The notes below the pieces were generated by a model. That model was not told the origin of the DNA, searched no databases, and worked only from the letters and a program-made list of their open reading frames with translations. A stretch of 50,955 nt of DNA from an uncultured Pelagibacteraceae bacterium (GTDB lineage: Bacteria > Pseudomonadota > Alphaproteobacteria > Pelagibacterales > Pelagibacteraceae): NCBI GenBank assembly GCA_902532645.1, contig CACAIU010000005.1, positions 1-50,955 of the forward strand. The letters run 5' to 3'. Positions within the stretch are counted from its first letter, which is position 1. Every line of letters begins with the position of its first letter. The position numbers were made by a program, and so were the translations under genes. This document shows, piece after piece, positions 1-10,198 of this stretch.

Positions 1-1234
1 CAAAATCTTTATCGATTTTAAATTTTCCGGAACCTGAAAAAGTTAGGTTGTTATTTTTAAAATTAATTTTTAATTTTTGATTATTAAAATTAATTTTTTT
101 ATTAATTTGAGGGAAGAAAATCTTTAAAAAATCTTGTTGCTCTAAAACTATATTTTTTAAAGATAATTCTGAGTTTATAATTAAATCCTTATCTTTTTTA
201 TTTATAAAATATTTAATTTCATCTACTTCTTCAGTATTTAACTGAATTTGTCCCTCACCGTTAATTGATAAATTTTTGTCCTTATAATTTAAATTTAATT
301 TATGATTATCAAGTAAAATTAGGTCATTAACTTCTGGAAAATATTTATTAATTATTTTTAAATTTTTATATTTTAGCTGAGTAATATTTAAATCAGAACT
401 TAATATAATATTTTTAACTTTGAATTTTTCATCTATTTCCAAAGAAAATTCATTATTTGTTTTAAATTTTGCATCATCAATAATTATATTTTCAAAACCT
501 AAATTTAATAATTTTAATAAATTTGAATTTAAACTTGATTGATCGTTTTCGACTATAGCATCAATTATAAAGCTATTTTTTTTCTTTTTTACGTTTAGTT
601 TTTTTGAAATAAATTTTACTTTTTCCGCTTTAAAATTTATTTCATTAAAAAAATAATCGTCTTTTTGAAAATTGAAATTAAAGTTTATATTATTAAAATT
701 AGTCTTATTTAAAATATTAACACTTGCATCTTTTATCAATCCTTCAATTTTATAATCATTTTCAATTTTACCATTTTCATCGATGTTCAAACTCAGATCT
801 ATAATTACGTGACCTTTTTTTACAATTTTGTCTAATATAAATAATTCAGGTTTATTATTTGTAGTCTGGATAAATTTAATTAAATCATTTAATAATAAAG
901 ACTTAGTTTTTATCTCTATTTTAGACGATGAAATATTATTTTTAATTAAAGAACTGAGCGAAACCTGCGTTTTGATGCTTTCTAATTCCAAAGATCTTTT
1001 TGAAAAATATACTGTGGTACCAACTGTTTTTGCATAAATTTTTAGTCTTAAAGGATCTATAGTTAATTTAATTTTTTTTAAATTAATATCTATATTTTGA
1101 TTTATTTGCGAAATTTTTTTTTTAATTTGATCATTAAATTTATCTGTCTTAATACCTACAGTGCTTAGATAAAGCACCAAAATAACTATTAATGATAAAA
1201 GTAAAATAAAATATTTAAAAATATTATTTTTCAT
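1..1234 (-). CDS. AsmA/DUF3971-like large membrane-anchored protein, C-terminus off window edge (partial)
   Basis: Manual minus-strand translation from ATG at 1234 is open to the window edge: MKNNIFKYFILLLSLIVILVLYLSTVGIKTDKFNDQIKKKISQINQNIDINLKKIKLTIDPLRLKIYAK...; N-terminal TM segment followed by AsmA-like repetitive beta-rich text. Overlaps the prfB 3' end by 11 bp. Not in the ORF track because it runs off the edge. Confidence 0.7.
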   Translation of the reverse strand, partial: MKNNIFKYFILLLSLIVILVLYLSTVGIKTDKFNDQIKKKISQINQNIDINLKKIKLTIDPLRLKIYAKTVGTTVYFSKRSLELESIKTQVSLSSLIKNNISSSKIEIKTKSLLLNDLIKFIQTTNNKPELFILDKIVKKGHVIIDLSLNIDENGKIENDYKIEGLIKDASVNILNKTNFNNINFNFNFQKDDYFFNEINFKAEKVKFISKKLNVKKKKNSFIIDAIVENDQSSLNSNLLKLLNLGFENIIIDDAKFKTNNEFSLEIDEKFKVKNIILSSDLNITQLKYKNLKIINKYFPEVNDLILLDNHKLNLNYKDKNLSINGEGQIQLNTEEVDEIKYFINKKDKDLIINSELSLKNIVLEQQDFLKIFFPQINKKINFNNQKLKINFKNNNLTFSGSGKFKIDKDF

Positions 1235-2325
1235 TTAATCTATAAAGTGATTGTTCCAAAAATTCATCGATATCACCGTCTAATACTTTATCTGGACTAG
1301 TACTTTCAAAATTAGTTCTATTATCTTTTACAAGTCTGTAAGGTTGTAGAACGTATGATCTAATCTGGTGACCCCATCCTATTTCAGTTTTTGAACTTTC
1401 AATATTTTGATTTTCTTGTTCTCTTTTTTTAATTTCGTAATCATATAATCTTGCTTTCAACATGTTCATACATGTTTCTTTGTTTTTGTGTTGAGATCTT
1501 TCATTTTGACATTGAACTACAATTTTTGAGGGGATATGAGTTACTCTAACTGCACTATCTGTGGTATTAACATGCTGACCTCCTGCTCCACTAGAACGAT
1601 AAGTGTCTATTCTTAAATCTTTTTCTAAAATTTCTATATTTATATCTTCATCTACAACTGGATAAGTCCAGACACTTGCGAAACTCGTGTGTCTTCTTGC
1701 TCCAGAATCGAATGGAGATATTCTAACTAATCTATGTATCCCAGACTCATTTTTTAGCCATCCAAAAACATAATCTCCATCTATTTTAATTGTAGCAGAT
1801 TTAATTCCTGCTTCATCACCTCTATGCTCACTGATTAAACTTGATTTAAAATTTTTTTTATCAGACCATTTTAAATACATTCTTCTTAACATGTCTGCCC
1901 AATCTTGACTTTCTGTACCTCCGGCACCAGCATGTATTTCTATGTAACAATTTAAAGAGTCTGCTTCATTAGATAAAAAACATTTAATTTCATTTTTTTT
2001 AACTTCACTTCTTAAGTCTTTTATATTTTCTAGAACTTCTTTTTGAACTTGTAAATTCTCTTCTTCAAGTGCTAATTGATTCAAATCGTCTAAATCTTTT
2101 AATTTTTCAATATTATTATTTAGAGAATTAGTTACATCTTCATAAAATTTTTTTTCTTTGATTACTCTTTGAGAGTTAATTTTATCTTGCCAAAAATCTG
2201 CACTCAGTATTTGTGAGTTTAAGGATTGCAGTTTTGAATGGATATTGTTTTTTTCAAAGATGCTCCTGTATTTTTTGGTTTATCTTTTTAACTTCTTCTT
2301 TAAAATTTTGATAATTATTATCCAT
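1224..2325 (-). CDS. prfB: Peptide chain release factor 2, full length via programmed +1 frameshift (ORF track shows only the downstream 286 aa part)
   Basis: GGQHVNTTDSAVRVTHIPS (GGQ motif) and RF2 body. Upstream 0-frame ORF starts with ATG at 2325 (MDNNYQNFKEEVKKINQKIQEHL), stops at TGA 2256-2254, and continues in +1 frame as ENKNNIHSKLQSLNSQILSADFWQDKINSQRV... into the listed ORF. Confidence 0.93.
2254..2268 (-). promoter_or_regulatory. prfB programmed +1 frameshift site (internal SD CAGGAG, spacer CAT, slippery CTT TGA)
   Basis: Minus strand reads ATA CAG GAG CAT CTT TGA AAA; same architecture as the classical RF2 site (AGG GGG TAT CTT TGA C) with identical 3-nt spacing. Confidence 0.92.
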
Positions 2326-4661
2326 TAATAAAACTTTAATATATTATTCGAATCTAATCTATCTGAATTTATATAAAGTACTTTTCCATCAACCACATTT
2401 TCTTTTTTAAAAACCTCAATAATGGTATTCTTTGAGTTAAATTTTGCTTTTTGACCTGTTAAAGGGTCAACAACCATCATCACTGTTCCTTCGGCGGCCT
2501 TAAATGGTCTTGCATTATACTTAGTTATAGAATCGCTCATAAAATTTTTGAAAATTGGTAAAGCAGTTCTTGATCCTGTTTCATATTTTCCTAATGGAGT
2601 TGGGTTATCTGAACCAACATAGACACCAACTAGTACATTTGAAGTAAAACCTATAAACCAAGTATCTGTATTTTTATTTGTTGTTCCAGTTTTACCTGCA
2701 ATGTTTAAATTTAAGTCTTTTAGTTTTTTAGCTGTACCTCTTTGAACGACTCCTTCTAAAATTGATGTCATTTGAAAAGCTGTTTCTGAAGAAAAAATTT
2801 GTTTATAATTATTTCTAATCTCTGGATAATCGTTAGTTAAATAAGAAATTTGATCACAATTAATGCATTTTCTTTTATCATTATTAAAAATAGTATTTCC
2901 CTCACTGTCTTGAATTCTATCTATGAGTATTGGTTCAACAAGTTTTCCTCCATTAACAAAAGCTGAGTAAGCAGATGTAAGTTTTAATAAGGTTGTTTCA
3001 GCAGATCCCAAAGATATTGATAAAAGTTCTTCAGGATTATCATAAATTTTAAGTGCTTTTGAAAAATCAACTATTTTCTCTACACCAAGATTTTGGGCTA
3101 TTCTTACTGTCATTAAATTTCTGGATTTCTCCAAACCAACTCTTAAAGTCGAAGGCCCATAAAATTTTTTTCCATAATTTTCTGGTTTCCACATTTTTAA
3201 ATCATCTCCTTGGTCTAAAACCAGTGGTGCATCTAGAACTAATGATGTTGGTGTAAAATTGTTCTCTAAGGCTAATGCATAAACAAATGGTTTAAAAGCT
3301 GATCCAGGCTGTCTTTTGGCTTGTGTTGCTCTGTTAAATTCACTTTGTTTAAAACTAAAACCACCACTTAGTGCTAAAACTCTGCCAGTAAATGGATCCA
3401 TCACAACAATTCCACCATTTACCTTTGGTAATTGTTGTAAGTTAAAAATATTTTCTTTAAAATTTTTAACATAAATAATATCACCAGGTTTTAATAATTT
3501 ATTAAATTCTTTTTTTGTCCAAGAAATACTCTGATATTCAATAACACCTTCAATATTATCTTCTGTTTCTATTTCTGCTGAAAATTTATTTATCTTTTTG
3601 ACTATTGCTAATTTCCAATGAATTGAATTTTCTAATTTATACTTTTCTAAATCTTTTTTCCATTCTGAATTATAATTCCTGTTAGTAAGTGGTCCTCTCC
3701 ATCCTTTTCTTTTATCATATGCTATTAATCCATCTCTAAGTGATTTTGTTGCAATTGTTTGTAAATTTAAATCTATTGGAGTATTGATATTAAAACCTTG
3801 TTTATAAACTTTATCATAGCTCAACGTTTCAATTACACTCTTTCTCACATCTTCAATAAAATATTGAGCGTCTTCTAAATAAATTTTTTTATTTTTTTTT
3901 AAAATTATTTCCTCTTTTGTAAGTTTTTCATACCATTCTGAAGTTAAATAATTATTATCCAACAAATTTTTTAAAACTAAATTTCTTCTAAATTTTGCAA
4001 TATCTATATCTCTATAAGGATTATATCTACTAGGTGCTTTTGGTAAAGCTGCTAATAAAGCAGCTTCTGAATAATTTAAATCTTTAATAGATTTATCAAA
4101 ATATTCTAAGCTTGCAGCGGCCACTCCATATGCTCCACTTCCAAGATAAATTTGGTTTAGATAAAGCTCTAGAATTCTTTCTTTAGATAAGGCTCTCTCT
4201 ATTCTAAAAGCTAGAATTGCTTCTTTAATTTTCCTATTTAAACTTACTTCATTTGTTAATAAGAAGTTTTTTGCTACCTGCTGAGTAATTGTAGATGCTC
4301 CCTCCAACCTTTTAGATGATAAAATATTTGAAATATTATTTATTACGGCTCTAATAACACCTTTAGCATCAACACCTGGATGTTTAAAAAAATTTTTATC
4401 TTCAGCGGATAAAAAGGCGTTAATTACATTTTTTGGAATTGAATTAAATGGAACAAATACTCTTTTTTCTTTTGAAAAATCTGCCACTAAATCACCATTA
4501 CCAGAGTAAACTTTGCTAGAAACAGGAGGTTTGTAATTCTTAAGAAATTTATAATCAGGTAGATCGTTAGAATAAGTCCATAAGATACTTATTATCAAAA
4601 TAGTTGATAAAAGAATAAAAGACGTAATTAAAATAAAGATATTTCTTAAAAATTTATTCAT
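2325..4661 (-). CDS. mrcA: Penicillin-binding protein 1A (transglycosylase/transpeptidase)
   Basis: N-terminal TM; EDKNFFKHPGVD and GASTITQQVAKN (GT51); RQPGSAFKPF (SxxK) and GKTGTT (KTG). Stop and prfB start overlap as TAATG. Confidence 0.95.
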   Translation of the reverse strand: MNKFLRNIFILITSFILLSTILIISILWTYSNDLPDYKFLKNYKPPVSSKVYSGNGDLVADFSKEKRVFVPFNSIPKNVINAFLSAEDKNFFKHPGVDAKGVIRAVINNISNILSSKRLEGASTITQQVAKNFLLTNEVSLNRKIKEAILAFRIERALSKERILELYLNQIYLGSGAYGVAAASLEYFDKSIKDLNYSEAALLAALPKAPSRYNPYRDIDIAKFRRNLVLKNLLDNNYLTSEWYEKLTKEEIILKKNKKIYLEDAQYFIEDVRKSVIETLSYDKVYKQGFNINTPIDLNLQTIATKSLRDGLIAYDKRKGWRGPLTNRNYNSEWKKDLEKYKLENSIHWKLAIVKKINKFSAEIETEDNIEGVIEYQSISWTKKEFNKLLKPGDIIYVKNFKENIFNLQQLPKVNGGIVVMDPFTGRVLALSGGFSFKQSEFNRATQAKRQPGSAFKPFVYALALENNFTPTSLVLDAPLVLDQGDDLKMWKPENYGKKFYGPSTLRVGLEKSRNLMTVRIAQNLGVEKIVDFSKALKIYDNPEELLSISLGSAETTLLKLTSAYSAFVNGGKLVEPILIDRIQDSEGNTIFNNDKRKCINCDQISYLTNDYPEIRNNYKQIFSSETAFQMTSILEGVVQRGTAKKLKDLNLNIAGKTGTTNKNTDTWFIGFTSNVLVGVYVGSDNPTPLGKYETGSRTALPIFKNFMSDSITKYNARPFKAAEGTVMMVVDPLTGQKAKFNSKNTIIEVFKKENVVDGKVLYINSDRLDSNNILKFY

Positions 4662-4762
4662 TTTAATTTCATTATATCTTGGAATTTGTTAAAGATATGG
4701 CAAGAATATTAAACAAAATTTTAAAAATTTAAATTATTAATGAAATTAACATTTACAAAATT

Positions 4763-6580
4763 ATGGAAAAAAATTTATATATTGATGCTTCGCATCCTAA
4801 TGAAACTAGAGTTGTTCTTAAATCAGGCGAAAATATTGAAGATTACGAGTACGAAGGTTTAAAAAATAACTTAATTAAAAACAACATTTATTTAGGTAAA
4901 GTAAGTAGGATAGAACCCTCTTTACAGGCAGCTTTTATTGATTTTGGAAGAGAGAGACATGGGTTTTTATCTTTTAATGATATTCAATCGGATTATTATC
5001 AAATACCAAAAGCAGATTTAGAAAAAATTAAAGAGGAAGAAGAAAAAGCTAGAGAAGAACTTTCAAGAGAAGTTGAGGCTAAAGAAGAGGAAAATATTGC
5101 TCAGGGCAAGCTAGAAATTGATGATCCTATAGAAAAAATATCAGAAGAAAAAACGGAGGAAGATTTAAATAAGAATGAAAATATTATTGAAAAAGAAGAT
5201 TTTGCTGATGCTAAAGAAAAAAAAAAGGAGCATAGATTTAAATTTAAAAGGTATAAAATTCAGGAAGTAATTAAACCCAACCAGGTAATTCTTGTACAAG
5301 TTATTAAAGATGAAAGAGGTCAAAAAGGTGCCGCATTAAGTACTTTTATTTCTATTGCTGGTAAATACATAGTATTAATGCCAAACACTCCTAAAGGTGG
5401 AGGTATATCAAGAAAAATATTTAATCCTGCTGATAGAAAAAAAATAAGAACAATTTTAAATGAAATTGAAATACCTAAAGAGATGGGATTAATTGTTAGA
5501 ACTGCTGGAAGCAATAAAACAAAAAATGAAATAAATAATGATTTAACAACTTTGATTAATGCCTGGAGTCAAATAAAAGATAATGCGATAAATTCTATAG
5601 CTCCCTCATTGATACATCAAGAAAGTGAAATAATAAAAAGAACACTTAGAGATATGTTTGATGATAATACAAAAAATATAATTGTGGAAGGAAATGAAGG
5701 GTACAAGAAAGCACAATCTTTTATGAAAATGATGATGCCATCTTGTGTTAAAAGAGTGAAAAAATACAGAGGGAAAATTCCATTATTTATTGAGGAAAAT
5801 ATTGAACAAAAGTTAAATCAAATTTTTGACTCAGAAATTAAACTTAAATCAGGTGGATATTTGGTTATCAATCCAACCGAAGCTTTGGTCTCAATTGATA
5901 TCAATTCTGGCAGTTCCATTAAAGCAAAGAACGTTGAAAGTACTGCTTTAGATACAAATATAGAAGCTGCAGAAGAAATTGCGAGACAAATCAAAATAAG
6001 AGACTTGTCTGGTCTAATTATAATAGATTTTATAGATATGCTAAGTTATGGAAATAGAAGATTAGTAGAAAGAAAACTTAAAGAGAAATGCAGAACGGAT
6101 AGAGCAAGAATTCAAATTGGTAGAATAAGCAATTTTGGACTTTTAGAAATGTCTAGACAACGGCTTAGAGAAAGTGCAATTAAATGGAAAGTTACATTAA
6201 CAGATGAGTCTTTTGCTCAAAAACTACTAAAAATTGTTGAATTAAAAGCAATTATTAACAAAGCTAAATTTGTTGAACTAAAAGTATGTGAAAAAGTTTC
6301 GGATTTCCTTAAAGAAAATTTTGTTGACGACTTAACTTATTTTGAAAAAAAAAATAAAATAACCATAGATATAATTAGTGATAATTCATTAATTATACCA
6401 GAGTATATTATAGATATTAAAAATAAATCAAAGAAAACAATTGAACTAGTAGAATATTACGAAAAATTGAAAAATTTAGAAATCCAAAATAATGAAAATA
6501 AATTTTCAGAAAAAAAAGGTAATAAAAAAATCAACAAAAAAACCTATAAAAGAAAAAAATATTATAAAAAAACTAAATAA
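4763..6580 (+). CDS. rne: Ribonuclease E/G family
   Basis: S1-like start with large acidic insertion, RNase E/G core ([53 protein letters not shown]). Confidence 0.93.
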   Translation: MEKNLYIDASHPNETRVVLKSGENIEDYEYEGLKNNLIKNNIYLGKVSRIEPSLQAAFIDFGRERHGFLSFNDIQSDYYQIPKADLEKIKEEEEKAREELSREVEAKEEENIAQGKLEIDDPIEKISEEKTEEDLNKNENIIEKEDFADAKEKKKEHRFKFKRYKIQEVIKPNQVILVQVIKDERGQKGAALSTFISIAGKYIVLMPNTPKGGGISRKIFNPADRKKIRTILNEIEIPKEMGLIVRTAGSNKTKNEINNDLTTLINAWSQIKDNAINSIAPSLIHQESEIIKRTLRDMFDDNTKNIIVEGNEGYKKAQSFMKMMMPSCVKRVKKYRGKIPLFIEENIEQKLNQIFDSEIKLKSGGYLVINPTEALVSIDINSGSSIKAKNVESTALDTNIEAAEEIARQIKIRDLSGLIIIDFIDMLSYGNRRLVERKLKEKCRTDRARIQIGRISNFGLLEMSRQRLRESAIKWKVTLTDESFAQKLLKIVELKAIINKAKFVELKVCEKVSDFLKENFVDDLTYFEKKNKITIDIISDNSLIIPEYIIDIKNKSKKTIELVEYYEKLKNLEIQNNENKFSEKKGNKKINKKTYKRKKYYKKTK

Positions 6581-7346
6581 TCCCTTTTGATGGAGATGAT
6601 GGATTGCCCATTAAAATTTTATCTATTCTACCAGACTTATAGGATTGTCTACCAGCAATAACTGCATTTTTAAAAGCAAGTGCCATTTCAAAAGGTTTTT
6701 TGGCTTTTGCAATTGCAGTATTGACTAGAACTCCATCACATCCTAATTCCATTGCAATTGTGGCGTCAGATGCTTGACCTAAACCAGCATCAATAATTAA
6801 TGGAAGTTTAGTTTGTTCTCTAATTATTTGAATATTGATTTTATTTTGAATGCCCAGTCCTGATCCAATAGGTGCAGCTAAAGGCATAATAGCATCAGCA
6901 CCAGAATTCTCTAAACGCTTGGCCATTAAAGGATCATCATTGCAATAAACCATGACCTTAAAACCCTCTTTAGCTAAAACTTCTGTTGATTTTAAAGTTT
7001 CTATCATATCAGGAAATAAATTTTTTTTATCTCCTAAAACTTCTAATTTAACTAACTTCCAACCACCTATTTCCCTAGCTAATCTTAAAGTTCTTAAAGC
7101 TTCTTTTGAATTAAAACATCCGGCAGTATTGGGTAAATATGTAATTTTTTTTGGATCAATATAATCCATTAGCAAAGGCTTATTTTTATCTGTAATATTT
7201 ACCCTTCTTACGGCAACTGTCACTATTTCTGCTCCAGAAAGTTTGATTGCTTTTGCGCACTCAGACATACTTTTATATTTTCCTGTTCCAACAATTAATC
7301 TGGAATTAAATTTTTTATTTGCGATAATTAAACTATCTTTTTTCAA
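6573..7346 (-). CDS. thiG: Thiazole synthase; TTG at 7346 preferred over the ORF-track TTG at 7361
   Basis: [52 protein letters not shown] 6-7 nt upstream of TTG 7346 is a good SD. Confidence 0.93.
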   Translation of the reverse strand: MKKDSLIIANKKFNSRLIVGTGKYKSMSECAKAIKLSGAEIVTVAVRRVNITDKNKPLLMDYIDPKKITYLPNTAGCFNSKEALRTLRLAREIGGWKLVKLEVLGDKKNLFPDMIETLKSTEVLAKEGFKVMVYCNDDPLMAKRLENSGADAIMPLAAPIGSGLGIQNKINIQIIREQTKLPLIIDAGLGQASDATIAMELGCDGVLVNTAIAKAKKPFEMALAFKNAVIAGRQSYKSGRIDKILMGNPSSPSKGII

Positions 7347-7347
7347 A

Positions 7348-7566
7348 TTAACCACCTCCAATAAAATGAACTATTTCAATTTTATCATTTTTATTTAATT
7401 TTATTTTATTAATTTTTTTTTTATCTATTATTTCTTCATTAAGCTCAATTGCTACTTTATTTAATGGTATTTTTAGATTTTTTAACACTATTGAAAGGTT
7501 AGAATCTTGAGTTATAGATTTGATTTTGCCATTTATTTTAATTTTTATTTTTTTTATTTTTTTCAT
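7348..7566 (-). CDS. thiS: Sulfur carrier protein ThiS
   Basis: 72 aa [14 protein letters not shown]...[11 protein letters not shown] with C-terminal Gly-Gly; immediately upstream of thiG. ORF-track N-terminal extension to 7695 is antisense to aroQ and rejected. Confidence 0.9.
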   Translation of the reverse strand: MKKIKKIKIKINGKIKSITQDSNLSIVLKNLKIPLNKVAIELNEEIIDKKKINKIKLNKNDKIEIVHFIGGG

Positions 7567-7582
7567 CGTATATAAGTGCTGA

Positions 7583-8032
7583 ATGAATAATAAAATAATT
7601 ATTATTAATGGTCCAAATCTTAATCTATTAGGAGAAAGAGAACAATCACAATATGGATCAACTTCGTTTGACCAACTTAAAGAGAATTGTTCCAAAAAAG
7701 CGCAAGAAATTGGACTTGATGTTCAATTTGCTCAATCTAATGTTGAAGGAGAGCTTGTTAATATAATTCAAGATGCTAGGAAAAAATTTGATGGTATGAT
7801 TATAAATGCTGCAGCATTTACTCATACCTCTGTGGCTATAAGAGATGCTTTAGATTTATTCAAAAAACCAATAATCGAGTTACATTTATCTAATATTTAT
7901 AAAAGAGAGGAATTTAGACATAAATCACTTATAAGTGGCGTGGTTACTGGAGGTATTTTTGGATTAGGTGCAGAAGGATATATTTTGGCCATAATTTCAT
8001 TGCAAAAGGCTTTGCAAAATGAAAATAGATAA
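7583..8032 (+). CDS. aroQ: Type II 3-dehydroquinate dehydratase
   Basis: NGPNLNLLGEREQSQYGS, NAAAFTHTSVAIRDAL, IELHLSNIYKREEFRHKS. Confidence 0.96.
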   Translation: MNNKIIIINGPNLNLLGEREQSQYGSTSFDQLKENCSKKAQEIGLDVQFAQSNVEGELVNIIQDARKKFDGMIINAAAFTHTSVAIRDALDLFKKPIIELHLSNIYKREEFRHKSLISGVVTGGIFGLGAEGYILAIISLQKALQNENR

Positions 8033-8453
8033 AAAAATAATTAAAGAATTAAGCGATTATTTAAAAGAATTTAATCTTACTGAAATAGAGATAACTGAAA
8101 AAGATACAAAAATTAAAGTATCAAAAAATAATGTTTCAATTAGTAATCAATCACAAACTATTTCACCCTCATCACCTGCAACAAGTTCAGCACCTACTCA
8201 AACTCAAAATATTAAATCAGGAATTGAAATTACTTCACCTATAATTGGAACTGCTTATCACGCTCCAGAACCTGGTGCTAAAAAGTTTGTTGAGATTGGA
8301 AAAAAAATTAAAAAAGGTGATACAATAATGATTGTTGAGGCAATGAAAACTATGAATCATGTTCCTTCAACAGCAGATGGCGTTGTAAAAGAAATTTGTG
8401 TTGAGGATGGCCAACCTGTAGAATTTGGTCAAACTATTATTATCCTAGAATAA
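8019..8453 (+). CDS. accB: Biotin carboxyl carrier protein of acetyl-CoA carboxylase
   Basis: Pro/Ser/Thr linker, biotinylation motif VEAMKTMNHV; upstream of accC. Confidence 0.96.
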   Translation: MKIDKKIIKELSDYLKEFNLTEIEITEKDTKIKVSKNNVSISNQSQTISPSSPATSSAPTQTQNIKSGIEITSPIIGTAYHAPEPGAKKFVEIGKKIKKGDTIMIVEAMKTMNHVPSTADGVVKEICVEDGQPVEFGQTIIILE

Positions 8454-8456
8454 ATA

Positions 8457-9794
8457 ATGTTTAAAAAAATTTTAATTGCAAACCGTGGGGAAATTGCGGT
8501 TAGAATTATTAGAGCATGTAAAGAATGGGGAATTCCAACTGTAGCTGTTCATTCCGATGTAGATAGAGAAAGCATGCATGTAAGAATGGCTGATGAAAGC
8601 GTATGTATTGGTTCTCATCAACCAGCAAATAGTTATTTAAATATTCCGGCATTAATGTCAGCAATAGAACTTACAAATGCTGATGCTGTTCATCCTGGTT
8701 ATGGTTTTCTCTCGGAAAATGCGAATTTTGCAAGAATTTTAGAAGAGAATAAAATTAATTTTATAGGAGCTTCATCTAAACATATTGAAATGATGGGTGA
8801 TAAAATCCAAGCAAAAAGAATAGCTAAAGAAAATGGTTTGCCGGTTATTGAGGGCTCTGAAGGAGGAGTAAAAGATGTTTCTGAAGCAAAAGCACTTTGT
8901 AAAAAAATTGGTTTTCCTGTCTTAATCAAAGCCTCAGGTGGAGGTGGAGGTAAAGGTATGAAAATAGTTTATAAGGAAGAAGAGTTTGAAACGCTGTTTT
9001 CAACTGCAAAATCAGAAGCACAAAAATACTTTGGTAATGATGAAGTATATATTGAAAAATTTTTTCAAAATCCAAGACATATTGAGGTTCAAATATTAGC
9101 TGGAAAAAATAGAGCAGTACACCTACATGAGAGAGATTGTTCGGTTCAAAGAAGACATCAAAAACTTATAGAAGAAACACCAAGTCCAGTTTTAAATGAT
9201 GAAATAAGAAAAGATTTATTTGAAAGAACAGTAAAAATGGTAGCTAAAATAGGTTATATGGGAGCTGGTACTGTTGAGTTTATATATGAAGATGGAAAAT
9301 TTTATTTCCTTGAAATGAATACAAGAGTTCAAGTTGAGCATCCTGTAACTGAGATGGTTACTGGAGTTGATATTATTAAAGAGCAAATTTGGATTGCTTT
9401 TTCAGGAGAAACAGCTTTAAAACAAAGTGACATAAATCCTAGAGGACATGCAATTGAATGCAGAATAAATGCTGAGGATGCTAGTAAAAACTTTCAGCCT
9501 TCGCCTGGAGTTATTACTATGTGTCATCAACCATCTGGTTTTAGAACACGAGTAGATGGCGCAATATTTCAAGGATATAAGGTAACACCCTATTACGATA
9601 GTATGGTTTGTAAATTAATTTGTCATGGAAGAAACAGAACAGAAGCAATTCAAAGAATGAATAGATCCTTAGATGAATTTGTTATTGAAGGAATAACTAC
9701 AACAATACCTCTGCATAAAAAATTACTAAACCACAAAAAATTTATAAATTCAGATTTTAATGTCAGTTGGCTAGATAAAGATTCAATTGTTTAA
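8457..9794 (+). CDS. accC: Acetyl-CoA carboxylase biotin carboxylase subunit
   Basis: FKKILIANRGEIAVRIIRA, ASGGGGGKGMKIV, FLEMNTRVQVEHPVTEM. Confidence 0.97.
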   Translation: MFKKILIANRGEIAVRIIRACKEWGIPTVAVHSDVDRESMHVRMADESVCIGSHQPANSYLNIPALMSAIELTNADAVHPGYGFLSENANFARILEENKINFIGASSKHIEMMGDKIQAKRIAKENGLPVIEGSEGGVKDVSEAKALCKKIGFPVLIKASGGGGGKGMKIVYKEEEFETLFSTAKSEAQKYFGNDEVYIEKFFQNPRHIEVQILAGKNRAVHLHERDCSVQRRHQKLIEETPSPVLNDEIRKDLFERTVKMVAKIGYMGAGTVEFIYEDGKFYFLEMNTRVQVEHPVTEMVTGVDIIKEQIWIAFSGETALKQSDINPRGHAIECRINAEDASKNFQPSPGVITMCHQPSGFRTRVDGAIFQGYKVTPYYDSMVCKLICHGRNRTEAIQRMNRSLDEFVIEGITTTIPLHKKLLNHKKFINSDFNVSWLDKDSIV

Positions 9795-10198
9795 TAACAA
9801 TTTACAAGCCAAACATCGTAAACAGGATGATCAAAAGGTGCGATTGATGGACTTGATGAAAACATCCAACCATTAAAAACAAAAACTTCATCATTATTTT
9901 TATTAGTCAAATCTCGAACTTGTATATAAGCAGTTATTTCTGGATTATCATCAAATTCTGAATTTTTACATTTAAGGCTTTTAATTAATAAATCTTTAAA
10001 ATTTACTAATTCTCCATTTTTAAGTTTAAGTAAGGTGTTTTTTGAACTTATTTTATCCAAAATTTTGATATCAGTAAAAGTTCCCTCTAAATTACTTTTT
10101 GCGTTTGAGTTTAAAACTAAACAAAAATAAAATAAAAAAACTAAATAGATTAATTTAAAATTATTCTTTCCAACTTGAGTATTTCTTTTTAATACCAT
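9791..10198 (-). CDS. DUF2155-family secreted protein
   Basis: Signal-peptide-like start; C-terminal FNGWMFSSSPSIAPFDHPVYDVWLVNC typical of DUF2155; position next to NDUFA12 matches alphaproteobacterial synteny. Confidence 0.8.
   Translation of the reverse strand: MVLKRNTQVGKNNFKLIYLVFLFYFCLVLNSNAKSNLEGTFTDIKILDKISSKNTLLKLKNGELVNFKDLLIKSLKCKNSEFDDNPEITAYIQVRDLTNKNNDEVFVFNGWMFSSSPSIAPFDHPVYDVWLVNCY

Noticed and set aside
828-1037. 69-aa plus-strand ORF at the window start
   Set aside because: Antisense to the open AsmA-like frame on the minus strand (1..1234), which is far longer.
7567-7695. N-terminal 43-codon extension of the ThiS ORF (start at 7695)
   Set aside because: Extension is antisense to the aroQ N-terminus (MNNKIIIINGPNLNLLGE...); the ATG at 7566 gives a normal-size ThiS.
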